53,627 nt of DNA, taken from Prevotella sp. (lineage in GTDB: Bacteria > Bacteroidota > Bacteroidia > Bacteroidales > Bacteroidaceae). This document shows, piece after piece, positions 33,330-42,155 of the stretch. The notes beneath the pieces are model-generated. The model had not been told where the DNA came from, did no database searches, and saw nothing but the letters and a program-made list of their open reading frames with translations. Each line of letters opens with the position of its first letter. Position 1 is the stretch's first letter. The stretch spans positions 1-53,627 of the forward strand of contig JAIKZG010000016.1 of assembly GCA_024682415.1 (NCBI GenBank), read 5' to 3'. The translations under genes were made by a program, and so were the position numbers.

Positions 33330-33875
33330 ATGAAGAAATTATTTATGACTTTAGTAGCAGCTGTGATGGCTGTAAGTGCATCTGCACAAGTTTACGTTGG
33401 TGGTACATTCTCAGTTGACGGTCACAAGGAAAAGGCTAAGGCCGGAGGTGTTGAGATTACAACAAAAGACAACACAACTTATGAGTTTTTGCCTGAAATC
33501 GGCTACAACATCGACAAAGATTTGGCATTAGGCGTAGCACTTGGATGGCAGGGCGCAACAAAGGGTGGCGCAAAAGCTTTCGAGATCAATCCTTACGCTC
33601 GTCTTACCTTCGTTCACTCTAAGTATGTAAACGTATTCGTTGATGGTGGTGTAGGCTACAAGAATTACTACAGCAACCAGGATGGTGAGTCATTCTACAT
33701 CGGCTTGAAGCCAGGTTTGTCTGTAAACCTCAACAAGAACTTCAGCTTCGTAACAAAGGTTGGTTTCTTCGGCTGGAGCAAGACCAACGATTACAACGCA
33801 AGAACAAGAACTACCGATTTGGGTGCTAAGCTCGACGGCAACAACATTCAGTTCGGTGTTTACTACAACTTCTAA
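33330..33875 (+). CDS. Small outer-membrane beta-barrel protein
   Basis: A 181-residue protein with a signal peptide ending SASAQ. It has alternating amphipathic strands (YVGGTFSVDG, FLPEIGYNI, LALGVALGWQG, RLTFVHSKYVNVFVDGGVGYKNYY, IQFGVYYNF) and the C-terminal Phe required by the barrel assembly machine. The length suggests an 8-stranded OmpX/OmpW-type barrel. Codon choice (many GGT, GTT, GTA, AAG, AAC) differs from the neighbours and suggests high expression, as does the strong promoter and the terminator right behind it. Confidence 0.85.
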   Translation: MKKLFMTLVAAVMAVSASAQVYVGGTFSVDGHKEKAKAGGVEITTKDNTTYEFLPEIGYNIDKDLALGVALGWQGATKGGAKAFEINPYARLTFVHSKYVNVFVDGGVGYKNYYSNQDGESFYIGLKPGLSVNLNKNFSFVTKVGFFGWSKTNDYNARTRTTDLGAKLDGNNIQFGVYYNF

Positions 33876-33914
33876 TATTGCATAATAGCGAAATTAGTAA
33901 AGAAAAGAAATGGG

Positions 33915-33945
33915 CATACCTTTATTAAGGTGTGCCTTTTTTATT
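33915..33945 (+). terminator. Rho-independent terminator
   Basis: A 10-bp stem (33915-33924 with 33929-33938) with a TATT loop is followed by seven T. Confidence 0.88.
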
Positions 33946-33975
33946 CTGTACATTTTGAATGTACTCATAAAACAC

Positions 33976-34023
33976 AAAAGGCAATTAATAAGAGTTTCAT
34001 CAAATTCTTATTAATTGCCTTTT
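33976..34023. terminator. Terminator of nadB (bidirectional stem)
   Basis: A perfect 18-bp stem (33976-33993 with 34006-34023) with a 12-nt loop ends in A and T runs. It lies 18 nt after the nadB stop on the minus strand. Confidence 0.85.
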
Positions 34024-34041
34024 AAATATTAATTGAAATAC

Positions 34042-35628
34042 TTATTTGTCGTAAGCATGAACAGGATAATCGGTTGTGAAATGCAAACCGCGACTTTCCT
34101 TACGCTCTATAGCGAAACGAGTGATAAGATAGCCTACATTAATCATGTTGCGAAGCTCACAAATATCCTTGCTTGCCTTCACGCGCTTGAAGAGAGCTTC
34201 CGTTTCCTCATAAAGCAAATCAAGACGATCCCATGCACGCTTCAAGCGAAGATCGCTGCGCACGATACCAACATAATTACTCATTATCTCGCCCACTTCC
34301 TTCACGCTTTGAGTGATAAGCACACGCTCCTCATTGGTCATAGTGCCTTCATCATTCCATTCAGGCACTTTGTCGTTGAAGTCGTATTCGTCTATATGTT
34401 CCAAACTGTGTTTTGCGGCAGCGTCAGCATAAACAACCGCCTCGATAAGAGAGTTGCTTGCCAAACGGTTTCCGCCATGAAGACCTGTGCATGAGCACTC
34501 GCCGATGGCATACAAGCGATTGATGCTTGAGCATCCGTTAAGGTCTACCTTTATACCACCACACATATAATGAGCAGCAGGACGTACAGGAATATATTCC
34601 TTAGTAATATCAATGCCGATAGAAAGACATTTCTTATATATATTAGGGAAATGACGCTTTGTTTCCTCCGGGTCTTTATGAGTGACATCCAGGCAGACAT
34701 GATCAATACCATGTATCTTCATTTCCTTGTCAATGGCACGGGCTACAATATCACGCGGAGCGAGGGAAAGACGTTCGTCGTATTTCTCCATAAACGATTC
34801 TCCGGTAGGCAAACGAAGAATACCGCCATAGCCACGCATTGCCTCTGTGATGAGGTAAGCAGGATGGGTTTCTCCAGGATGGAATAGTGCCGTAGGGTGG
34901 AACTGCACGAACTCCATGTCGGCAACAGTGCCCTTAGCGCGATAGACCATTGCCTCGCCATCGCCTGTAGCGATGACAGGGTTTGTTGTGGTCTGATAAA
35001 CAGCACCACAACCACCGGTACTCATTATAGTAACCTTACTGAGATATGTATCTACTTTCTGTGTTTCAGGATTGAGCACATAAGCGCCATAGCACTCTAT
35101 GTCTGGAGTGCGGCGAGTGACCTCCACACCAAGATGGTGCTGAGTGATAATCTCAACAGCGAAATGATTTTCCTTAATATCAATATCAGGATTATTGCGC
35201 ACAGCCTCCATCAATCCACGCTGGATTTCCGCGCCTGTGTCGTCGGCATGATGAAGAATACGGAACTCAGAGTGTCCACCCTCACGGTGAAGGTCGAAAT
35301 TACCATCATGCTTTTTGTCGAAATTCACGCCCCACTCCACTAACTCCTTAATCTGAGAAGGGGCATTGCGCACTACCTGCTCCACCGCCTTACGGTCAGA
35401 GATGTAGTCGCCTGCTATCATTGTGTCTTCTATATGCTTATCGAAATTGTCTACCTCAAGATTGGTAACAGAAGCCACGCCACCCTGGGCGAATTTCGTA
35501 TTGGCTTCATCAAGTGTAGTCTTGCATATCATGCAGACCTTTCCTTTATGCGCTCTTGCAATCTTCAAGGCGTAGCTCATTCCGGCAACACCACTACCGA
35601 TAATGAGGAAATCATACTTATGTATCAT
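34042..35628 (-). CDS. nadB: L-aspartate oxidase
   Basis: A 528-residue FAD enzyme with the dinucleotide-binding start DFLIIGSGVAGMSYALK, TKFAQGGVASV, the active-site stretch HREGGHSEFRILHHADDTG, EFVQFHPTALF, RPAAHYMCGG and GECSCTGLHGGNRLASNSL. It oxidises L-aspartate to iminoaspartate, the first step of NAD synthesis. nadA and nadC are not adjacent. The C-terminal helical domain is complete. It is divergent from dacB, with a shared region of direct repeats in between. Confidence 0.95.
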   Translation of the reverse strand: MIHKYDFLIIGSGVAGMSYALKIARAHKGKVCMICKTTLDEANTKFAQGGVASVTNLEVDNFDKHIEDTMIAGDYISDRKAVEQVVRNAPSQIKELVEWGVNFDKKHDGNFDLHREGGHSEFRILHHADDTGAEIQRGLMEAVRNNPDIDIKENHFAVEIITQHHLGVEVTRRTPDIECYGAYVLNPETQKVDTYLSKVTIMSTGGCGAVYQTTTNPVIATGDGEAMVYRAKGTVADMEFVQFHPTALFHPGETHPAYLITEAMRGYGGILRLPTGESFMEKYDERLSLAPRDIVARAIDKEMKIHGIDHVCLDVTHKDPEETKRHFPNIYKKCLSIGIDITKEYIPVRPAAHYMCGGIKVDLNGCSSINRLYAIGECSCTGLHGGNRLASNSLIEAVVYADAAAKHSLEHIDEYDFNDKVPEWNDEGTMTNEERVLITQSVKEVGEIMSNYVGIVRSDLRLKRAWDRLDLLYEETEALFKRVKASKDICELRNMINVGYLITRFAIERKESRGLHFTTDYPVHAYDK

Positions 35629-35654
35629 CTTTTATTCGTGTATAATCGTCGGTA

Positions 35655-35662
35655 CAAAAGTA
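35655..35662 (-). promoter_or_regulatory. -7 promoter element (TACTTTTG) of nadB
   Basis: The element is 27 nt before the nadB ATG on the minus strand. Confidence 0.5.
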
Positions 35663-35665
35663 CTG

Positions 35666-35770
35666 CAAATCGAACACAATAAGAAATAAATCACTATTTA
35701 TTTTAAATTGTTGAGATGCAGCGTACTTTCTATAAAAGCACAACAAATCGAACACAATACAAAATAAATT
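35666..35770. repeat. Pair of 26-bp direct repeats between nadB and dacB
   Basis: CAAATCGAACACAATA plus an AAATAAAT tail occurs at 35666-35691 and again from 35744, 78 bp apart. Each copy lies next to one of the two divergent -7 boxes. Confidence 0.6.
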
Positions 35771-35772
35771 AG

Positions 35773-35780
35773 TAACTTTG
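35773..35780 (+). promoter_or_regulatory. -7 promoter element (TAACTTTG) of dacB
   Basis: The element lies 40 nt before the dacB ATG. There is no clear -33 box. Confidence 0.5.
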
Positions 35781-35819
35781 CAGCATATAGACATCAATAG
35801 ATGCGGATAACATTAAGCA

Positions 35820-37094
35820 ATGGATAATACATACACATATAAAAGATATTTAATAGGATTTTTGTTTGCCATTTGTCTGCCTATGTTTGCTCAGACAGAT
35901 GACAAGATTTCAGAAGACAAGAACGAAGCGATAGACACTATCCTTGTAGAGGAAGACTCTCTGGCAAAGGATTCTCTTGCCTTGCCATGGCCGCGCAGCG
36001 CGCAGCACAAGATAGACAAGCTATTGAAGAGCGATATGTTTAAAACTTCGCAGCTTGGCCTTATGGTGTATGACCTTGATGCCGACTCTGCCATCTACTG
36101 CTACAAAGAGCGACAGACTATGCGCCCAGCCTCAACAATGAAGCTTATTACCGCCATTGCCGCTCTCGACAAATTAGGAGGGGGATATAAATTCAAGACC
36201 GACCTTTGCTATACAGGCAGAATAGACAGCTGCACCCTCGTGGGCGATGTCTATTGCGTTGGCGGCTTCGACCCGATATTCAACAACGACGACCTTAACG
36301 CTTTTGTAGAAAGCATAAAGAAGATGGGCGTAGACACTATCCGCGGACATATATATGCCGACCGCAGTATGAAGAATTCCGACTTGCTCGGCGAAGGCTG
36401 GTGCTGGGATGATGACAACCCAACGCTATCGCCACTGCTCTTAGGACGAAAAGACCGATTCATGGAGCGATTTGAGAGAGAGCTGCGCGAAGCAGGCATA
36501 GTAGTAGACGCATTCGTTTCCACTAATACAAAGCCTGACGACGCTTTCTGCATTGCGCAACGCTTCCACACTATGGATCAGGTTCTCATGAGAATGTTGA
36601 AGCGCAGTGACAATCTTTACGCTGAGTCTATGTTTTATCAGATTGCGGCATCAACGGGCGCTCACCCTGCTTCGGCTAAAAATGCGCGCGCCGTTATCAA
36701 CCGACTTATAAAAAAGATAGGGCTTAACCCGGCAAGATATAAGATTGCCGACGGCTCAGGTCTTTCATTATATAATTATGTCACTGCCGAGCTTGAAGTG
36801 AAACTATTGCGCTATGCTTATATGAACGGCAACATATATAATCATCTTTACCCTGCTCTCCCTATAGCAGGCACCGACGGCACCATCGACGACCGTATGC
36901 GCGGAGCCTTCACCCGTGGCAATGTGCACGCAAAGACTGGCACGGTGACAGGCATAAGTTCATTAGCCGGTTATTGCAAGGCAGCGAATGGTCACGCCCT
37001 TTGTTTCGCCATTATCAATCAGGGCGTTATGCACAGAAGCAACGCGCGCCGATTCCAAGACAAAGTGTGCGAGATACTCTGCTCTCCGCAATAA
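35820..37094 (+). CDS. dacB: D-alanyl-D-alanine carboxypeptidase/endopeptidase (PBP4, peptidase S13)
   Basis: A 424-residue periplasmic penicillin-binding protein with a signal peptide (LIGFLFAICLPMFAQ). All three active-site motifs are present: SxxK at Ser105-Lys108 (RPASTMKLI), SxN at Ser263-Asn265 (RSDNLYAES) and KTG at 372-374 (HAKTGTVTG). The large insertion between motifs one and two that defines class C PBPs is there (VYCVGGFDPIFNNDD). It trims or splits peptidoglycan cross-links. It is monocistronic. Confidence 0.93.
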   Translation: MDNTYTYKRYLIGFLFAICLPMFAQTDDKISEDKNEAIDTILVEEDSLAKDSLALPWPRSAQHKIDKLLKSDMFKTSQLGLMVYDLDADSAIYCYKERQTMRPASTMKLITAIAALDKLGGGYKFKTDLCYTGRIDSCTLVGDVYCVGGFDPIFNNDDLNAFVESIKKMGVDTIRGHIYADRSMKNSDLLGEGWCWDDDNPTLSPLLLGRKDRFMERFERELREAGIVVDAFVSTNTKPDDAFCIAQRFHTMDQVLMRMLKRSDNLYAESMFYQIAASTGAHPASAKNARAVINRLIKKIGLNPARYKIADGSGLSLYNYVTAELEVKLLRYAYMNGNIYNHLYPALPIAGTDGTIDDRMRGAFTRGNVHAKTGTVTGISSLAGYCKAANGHALCFAIINQGVMHRSNARRFQDKVCEILCSPQ

Positions 37095-37117
37095 TAACAA
37101 TAGCAATAAAAATCACA

Positions 37118-37816
37118 TCACACAAACTGTTTTAGCTCGCCAAGATGCTTGAGCGAGAAAATGCGGTCGTGAGCAAACTCGCGAGTAAGCTCGTGAGCCC
37201 ACATCACTTTATATGGGATATGAGCGGCATACGCGCCTGATTCTATAGCCGGAATGATGTCGCTCTTAAACGAGTTGCCCACCATGAGCAATTCATCGGG
37301 CGATATCTGCAAATCACGACACATTTCAGCGACACGCTGCGGAGTTTTGTCGGAAACAATCTCTACATGGCAGAAGAACGGCAGAAGCCCCGAACGGCGC
37401 AGCTTGTTCTCCTGATCGAGCAGCTCACCCTTTGTGAACACTACCAAGCGATAGCCTTTCTCCTTTAGATAAGACAACACTTCCACCACCTCAGGCAAAG
37501 GAGTAGAGGAAAGTTCCAATAAAGTGCGGCCAAGATTTATTATCGTCTCAATTGTCGCCGCACTTACCTTTCCATGGCTTATCTGTATGGCATTCTCTAC
37601 AAGCGAAATCATAAATGCCTTGCAGCCATAGCCAAGCAAAGGCATATTGGCTGTTTCTACGCTGAACAGCGAGTCGGAAATCTCCTTTTCCGAAGCATAT
37701 TCACTGAGAAGGCGCGCGTATTCCTCCTCCACTTTCACAAACTGCGACTGACAATCCCAAAGGGTGTCATCAGCGTCAAAAGCCACAACCTTTATCTTGC
37801 CACTTATATTCTCCAT
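37118..37816 (-). CDS. HAD-family phosphatase
   Basis: A 232-residue protein with the four HAD motifs: FDADDTLWD near residue 13-21 (nucleophile and acid Asp), VFTKGE (motif II Thr), a Lys in SDKTP, and MVGNSFKSDI (motif IV). The helical cap between motifs I and II is of the C1 type. The substrate is unknown. It starts 22 nt after the DUF486 gene and is probably co-transcribed with it. Confidence 0.88.
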   Translation of the reverse strand: MENISGKIKVVAFDADDTLWDCQSQFVKVEEEYARLLSEYASEKEISDSLFSVETANMPLLGYGCKAFMISLVENAIQISHGKVSAATIETIINLGRTLLELSSTPLPEVVEVLSYLKEKGYRLVVFTKGELLDQENKLRRSGLLPFFCHVEIVSDKTPQRVAEMCRDLQISPDELLMVGNSFKSDIIPAIESGAYAAHIPYKVMWAHELTREFAHDRIFSLKHLGELKQFV

Positions 37817-37838
37817 ACCTTATAATATATATCCCACC

Positions 37839-38204
37839 TTATTTAAAAGCGAAATAAACCGCCAACACCAAGAAGCCGAACGACACGGCATGATTCCAGT
37901 GAAGGTTCTCGCCCTGAAACATCATGCCTGCCATGATAGAGAATACTATCAGGCTGATAGCTTCCTGAATAACCTTTAGCTGCACCAATGTGAAATGTCC
38001 GCCGTTGCCGACGAAGCCCATGCGATTGGCCGGCACCTGGCAGCAATACTCAAAAAATGCCAATACCCATGAAAAAACGATGATGCCGATAAGCGGCCAG
38101 CTGTTGCTTATATGCATCTGCTGAAGTTTGAGATGACCATACCACGCCAACGTCATGAAAACGTTGCTTATGATCAATAAAAAAACAGTATAGAATGTTT
38201 GCAT
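37839..38204 (-). CDS. DUF486 (DMT-superfamily-like) membrane protein
   Basis: A 121-residue protein with four predicted membrane helices and the family hallmarks VFMTLAWYGHLKL, EYCCQVPANRMGF and FTLVQLKVIQEAISLIVF. The function is unknown; it is related in shape to small multidrug-resistance proteins. The consensus promoter at 38210-38240 places its transcription start at or within a few bases of the ATG, so the message is probably leaderless. The start codon is supported because the protein opens like other family members. Confidence 0.88.
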   Translation of the reverse strand: MQTFYTVFLLIISNVFMTLAWYGHLKLQQMHISNSWPLIGIIVFSWVLAFFEYCCQVPANRMGFVGNGGHFTLVQLKVIQEAISLIVFSIMAGMMFQGENLHWNHAVSFGFLVLAVYFAFK

Positions 38205-38209
38205 GGGCG

Positions 38210-38240
38210 CAAAGGTAACATTTTTAGATTTTGAGGCAAA
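38210..38240 (-). promoter_or_regulatory. Promoter of the DUF486 gene, immediately at the start codon
   Basis: Minus-strand TTTG (38237-38240), a 19-nt spacer and TACCTTTG (38210-38217). Only five bases separate the -7 box from the ATG at 38204. Confidence 0.75.
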
Positions 38241-38338
38241 ATAATATGAGCGAAAAGCGATATGATTGTTTTATTGACACCTGTTTTTGATTTAGGTCAA
38301 AAAAGTACATACGTTGGAAAGAAAAACATGAAAAAGTA

Positions 38339-38369
38339 TTGCTGTGTACGCAAACAATAAATACCTTTG
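38339..38369 (+). promoter_or_regulatory. Strong promoter of a long non-coding transcript
   Basis: TTG (38339-38341), a 20-nt spacer and TACCTTTG (38362-38369): an exact consensus match with no open frame behind it for ~440 nt. Confidence 0.75.
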
Positions 38370-38374
38370 CAGTG

Positions 38375-38735
38375 CAATAGAAAATAAGTAACTCTAACAT
38401 TTAAACCTTAATAAGCATTTCTGCATAAGGTATTAAGATTGCTTTCAACAAAGGATAACAAAAGAGAGCATTAGGAAACGGCTCTAAGGAAAGTAGAAAG
38501 ATTGATAATAGGATAACAACATCGAAAGGTAAACATAAAGATTGTTTAGAGAAAACAGGATAACAACAGATGATTATAGAGAAAGATTAGTTTTTAGCTT
38601 AGGAAAGATTAGAGAGAGAGGTTTATAGAGTTACGACATAGAAAATAAATTTATGATGCAGAAAGTCCAGACGCAGCACTAAGCTGCTCTGGCACGAAGA
38701 TGGGTGGAGCAATATGTTTCAGAAAGATGGAAATG
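38375..38735 (+). ncRNA. Candidate non-coding RNA or long leader upstream of the MATE gene
   Basis: A purine-rich, U-poor stretch without a supported open frame follows a consensus promoter. It contains a hairpin (ACCTTA...TAAGGT enclosing GCA-TTTC-TGC near 38404-38431), three copies of GGATAACAA (near 38453, 38511 and 38561), and a stronger hairpin near 38664-38693 (CCAGACGCAGC, loop, GCTGCTCTGG). No U tract ends it. It could be a stand-alone small RNA or a 5' leader reading into the MATE gene, which also has its own promoter. The start is estimated from the -7 box and the end is uncertain. Confidence 0.5.
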
Positions 38736-38737
38736 TA

Positions 38738-38769
38738 TTTGCGCCACATTTTTTTTTGTGCTATATTTG
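38738..38769 (+). promoter_or_regulatory. Promoter of the MATE-nhaD operon
   Basis: TTTG (38738-38741), a 20-nt spacer and TATATTTG (38762-38769). The spacer includes a T run flanked by CAC and GTG. Confidence 0.75.
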
Positions 38770-38820
38770 CAATAATTACATAAGTAAGAACACCAATAAA
38801 TACAATAATAAGATACATAC

Positions 38821-40197
38821 ATGCTCAACATTAACAAGAGTGAAGCGCTGCTGGCATCGATACGCAATGGCGAGACGCTGACGCAAAGAGATAAGCTCAG
38901 CCTTATTATATCGCTTAGCTTGCCCTCAATGCTGGCACAAATCACGAGTGTACTAATGTTTTACATTGACGCTGCGATGGTGGGCAGACTTGGAGCGCAG
39001 GCCTCAGCATCGATAGGTCTTGTGGAGTCTACTACATGGCTATTCGGCAGTATCACCAACGCCGCGTCGTTGGGATTCTCCGTGCAGATAGCCCACTCCA
39101 TAGGTGCTAACGACTTCGCTCGCGCACGCCGCTTGTTTCGCCACGGACTCATCGCCACGACAGTGCTCAGCGTAGCTCTGTGCTTAGGCGTAATGCTCAT
39201 CTCCCACCCTCTGCCTTATTGGCTCGGAGGAAAGACCGACATAGCCGGCGATGCGTCGCTGTATGTAATGATATTCTCGTTTGCGTTGCCATTTATGCAG
39301 CTGTCTAACTTATGCAACGCTGCCTTGAAAAGCTCAGGCGACATGCGCATTCCAAGCATAGTGAGCGTGATGATGTGCGTGCTCGACGTAATGTTCAACT
39401 ATTTCTTTATCTTCATCTGCCGTTTAGGAGTGGCAGGAGCTGCTCTCGGCACATTGTCGGCAATAATAGCCTCATCATCGCTGAGCGCGTATATAGCGAT
39501 ATTCAGAAACAAAATTCTGCGACTAAAACAAGACACGAAAGCGTTTCAGTGGATAAACGACTACATACGCAATGCGCTGAAGATAGCCTCGCCTATGGCT
39601 ATGCAGTCGATACTGATGGGCGGAGCGCAGATAGTGAGCACCATTATCGTGGCACCTCTTGGCAACTTCGCCATAGCTGCCAACACATTCGCCATCACGG
39701 CAGAAAGTTTATGCTATATGCCAGGCTATGGTATCGGCGACGCTGCCACCACCCTCGTGGGGCAGAGCAACGGAGCAGGCAGATACGATGTGTGCAAAAG
39801 TTTCGCTCGCATGACGGTATTTCTCGGCATGGCGGTGATGGCTGTGATGGGACTTATAATGTATATCTTCGCTCCCGAAATGATAGGAATGCTCACACCT
39901 GTGGAAGAGATACGACAGCTCGGCAGCACCGCTCTGCGCATTGAGGCGTTTGCCGAACCAATGTTTGCAGCGTCAATAGTAGCTTACAGCGTGTGCGTAG
40001 GCGCCGGCGACACTTTCAAGCCTGCCCTAATGAATCTCGGAAGTATCTGGGCGGTAAGGCTCACCCTCGCCGCATTGCTTGCCCCTCGCTACGGATTGCC
40101 TGGCGTGTGGATGGCGATGGCGATAGAGCTTACCTTCCGCGGAACGATATTCCTCATCCGCCTGTTCAATGGCAAATGGATTAAACTTAATAAATAA
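38821..40197 (+). CDS. MATE-family multidrug efflux transporter
   Basis: A 458-residue inner-membrane protein with about 12 hydrophobic segments in two six-helix halves. The first half opens LSLPSMLAQITSVLMFYIDAAMVG, the usual MATE helix 1, and the second repeats the pattern (IASPMAMQSILMGGAQIVST, GYGIGDAATTLVGQSNGAG). Members export cationic drugs or metabolites in exchange for Na+ or H+. The 21-nt gap to the NhaD-type antiporter suggests a Na+-cycle partnership, which is an inference. Confidence 0.9.
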   Translation: MLNINKSEALLASIRNGETLTQRDKLSLIISLSLPSMLAQITSVLMFYIDAAMVGRLGAQASASIGLVESTTWLFGSITNAASLGFSVQIAHSIGANDFARARRLFRHGLIATTVLSVALCLGVMLISHPLPYWLGGKTDIAGDASLYVMIFSFALPFMQLSNLCNAALKSSGDMRIPSIVSVMMCVLDVMFNYFFIFICRLGVAGAALGTLSAIIASSSLSAYIAIFRNKILRLKQDTKAFQWINDYIRNALKIASPMAMQSILMGGAQIVSTIIVAPLGNFAIAANTFAITAESLCYMPGYGIGDAATTLVGQSNGAGRYDVCKSFARMTVFLGMAVMAVMGLIMYIFAPEMIGMLTPVEEIRQLGSTALRIEAFAEPMFAASIVAYSVCVGAGDTFKPALMNLGSIWAVRLTLAALLAPRYGLPGVWMAMAIELTFRGTIFLIRLFNGKWIKLNK

Positions 40198-40218
40198 TAT
40201 AATAAAAACAGAAAAAAC

Positions 40219-41571
40219 ATGTCATCATTAACGATTTTAATTGTCGGTGTTTTCTGCATAGGCTATCTGTGCATAGCTCTCGAAAGCCTGACGAAAGTAA
40301 ACAAAGCAGCGATAGCTCTGCTCATGTGCGTGCTATGCTGGACTCTCTACATGTGTAATCCCGTGGGCTATGTAGACCTCATGCACCCTTCTCTCGGAGG
40401 CACTGAGCTTGCCGCTCTCAACAAGGTGAGCGAGATTATAAAAGTGCACCTCGGCGACACTGCCGAAACGCTGTTCTTCCTTATGGGCGCGATGACCATC
40501 GTGGAGATTGTAGACCAGAACGGCGGTTTCAACTTCGTGCGCGACGCCATGAAGACAAAGAGCAAGCGCACCCTCATGTGGCGCATCGCTTTCATGACGT
40601 TTATCCTCTCTGCCATTCTCGACAACCTCACCACGAGCATCGTGATGATTATGGTGCTTAGAAAGCTTGTGCAAGACCACAAAGACCGCATCATCTACGC
40701 CTCACTGGTAATCATATCAGCCAATTCGGGAGGCGCGTTCTCTCCTATCGGCGATGTCACCACCATTATGCTTTGGATAGGCGGCATGATCACTTCCGTA
40801 GGCGTTATCACGGAAATTATCATTCCTTCACTCGTGTCGATGGTAGTGCCTGCGCTTATCATGCAGTATTCGCTGAAAGGTGAGCTTGTAGCTCCTACCC
40901 CTTCAAAGGGCGACACTGCTGCCGACGTGTTCACAGCCACACAGCGCAAGATTATCTTCTTCCTCGGCGTGGGCGGACTTATCTTCGTGCCTATCTTCCG
41001 CGGACTCACCAACCTGCCACCATTTATGGGCATTCTGCTCGTGCTCGGCACATTGTGGACGGTGACTGAGATATTCTATCGTGGCAAACACCTTGGCGCT
41101 GACTCTATGTCGAAGCGAGTAGGCAGCCTTTTGCGTCGCATCGACATGTCTACCATTCTTTTCTTCCTCGGCATCTTGATGGCAGTGAGCTGCTTAGCTG
41201 AGATAGGAGTGCTCACCAATCTCGGCAGAAGCCTCAACGAGGTGAGCGGTGGCAATCACTACATGGTGACAGGTATCATCGGTATCGTTTCAAGCATTGT
41301 AGACAACGTGCCACTTGTTGCTGGCTGCATGGGAATGTATCCTATCGCTGAAGTGGGCGACATGGCAGTAGATGGCATTTTCTGGCAGCTTCTTGCCTAC
41401 TGTGCCGGCGTTGGTGGCTCAATGCTCATCATCGGAAGCGCTGCCGGCGTTGTTGTCATGGGTTTAGAGAAAATCACTTTCGGCTGGTATATGAAGCACG
41501 TCAGCTGGATTGCCCTCGTGGGTTATCTTGCCGGAATGCTCACTTACTATGTTGAGAAATTGATATTCTAA
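40219..41571 (+). CDS. nhaD: Sodium/proton antiporter, NhaD family
   Basis: A 450-residue protein with 12-13 membrane segments. Typical NhaD features are GAMTIVEIVDQNGGF, LSAILDNLTTSIVMIMVLRKLV, ISANSGGAFSPIGDVTTIMLW and VSSIVDNVPLVAG, the buried Asp/Asn-containing helices of the ion path. It exports Na+ for H+ and supports pH and salt tolerance. It is the second gene of the MATE operon and ends before a terminator. Confidence 0.92.
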   Translation: MSSLTILIVGVFCIGYLCIALESLTKVNKAAIALLMCVLCWTLYMCNPVGYVDLMHPSLGGTELAALNKVSEIIKVHLGDTAETLFFLMGAMTIVEIVDQNGGFNFVRDAMKTKSKRTLMWRIAFMTFILSAILDNLTTSIVMIMVLRKLVQDHKDRIIYASLVIISANSGGAFSPIGDVTTIMLWIGGMITSVGVITEIIIPSLVSMVVPALIMQYSLKGELVAPTPSKGDTAADVFTATQRKIIFFLGVGGLIFVPIFRGLTNLPPFMGILLVLGTLWTVTEIFYRGKHLGADSMSKRVGSLLRRIDMSTILFFLGILMAVSCLAEIGVLTNLGRSLNEVSGGNHYMVTGIIGIVSSIVDNVPLVAGCMGMYPIAEVGDMAVDGIFWQLLAYCAGVGGSMLIIGSAAGVVVMGLEKITFGWYMKHVSWIALVGYLAGMLTYYVEKLIF

Positions 41572-41644
41572 ATCGGGCATATCTATTTTAAAGGAATTCA
41601 CTGACAATTCAGACTTTCCGCGCGTCTTTCATGGCGCGATATCG

Positions 41645-41674
41645 GGGGTGCATACGATGTATGTGCCCCTTTTT
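41645..41674 (+). terminator. Rho-independent terminator
   Basis: An 11-bp stem (41645-41655 with 41659-41669, two G-U pairs) with a GAT loop is followed by five T. Confidence 0.85.
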
Positions 41675-41770
41675 CTTTGCTTTTCCATATATACTTTGGG
41701 AGGAACGGCAAAACTGCGTATTTTTCGGAATTGAAGCTTTTCAGAACAGGAAATGACAAAATCCTACATC

Positions 41771-42155
41771 AATCAAGTTTGATTTCGTGCCGCCAGGGAA
41801 TCTCCAATCCCAATCAGGTTTGATTTCGCTTCGCCAAGGAATTTCTAATCCCAATCAGGTTTGATTTCGCTTCGCCAAGGAATTTCTAATCCCAATCAAG
41901 TTGGATTTTTCATCGCCAGGGAATCTCCAGCTCCAATCAAGTTTGATTTCGTGCCGCCAGGGAATCTCCAATCCCAATCAAGATTGGTTTCGCTTCGCCA
42001 AGGAATTTCTAATCCCAATCAAGTTGGATTTTTCATCGCCAGGGAATTTCTAACTCCAATCAAGTTTGGTTTCGCTTCGCCAAGGAATTTCTAAGTCCAA
42101 TCAACTTTGATTTTTTGCCGCAAAGAAATCTCCAATCCCAATCAAGATTGGTTTG
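41771..42155. repeat. 41-bp tandem repeat array (about 9.5 copies)
   Basis: The word AATCA recurs at 41771, 41812, 41853, 41894, 41935, 41976, 42017, 42058, 42099 and 42140, always exactly 41 bp apart. A unit reads roughly AATCAAGTTTGATTTCG, then CTTCGCCAAGGAATTTCT and AATCCC. Each unit carries the small palindrome AATCAA-GT-TTGATT. Because 41 is not a multiple of 3, coding is unlikely even though the frames stay partly open. There are no spacers, so it is not a CRISPR array. Confidence 0.92.

Noticed and set aside
33330..33875. Horizontal transfer of the beta-barrel gene based on different codon use
   Set aside because: The bias towards a small codon set together with a strong promoter and terminator is better explained by high expression.
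38664..38693. RNase P RNA, suggested by AGAAAGTCC next to a strong hairpin
   Set aside because: The universally conserved GAGGAAAGUCC and the other RNase P core elements are absent, and too little sequence follows before the MATE promoter.
41771..42155. CRISPR array in the 41-bp repeats
   Set aside because: The units are directly tandem, all 41 bp are repeated with drift and there are no unique spacers or cas genes. The same applies to the 32-bp array at 47575-47752.
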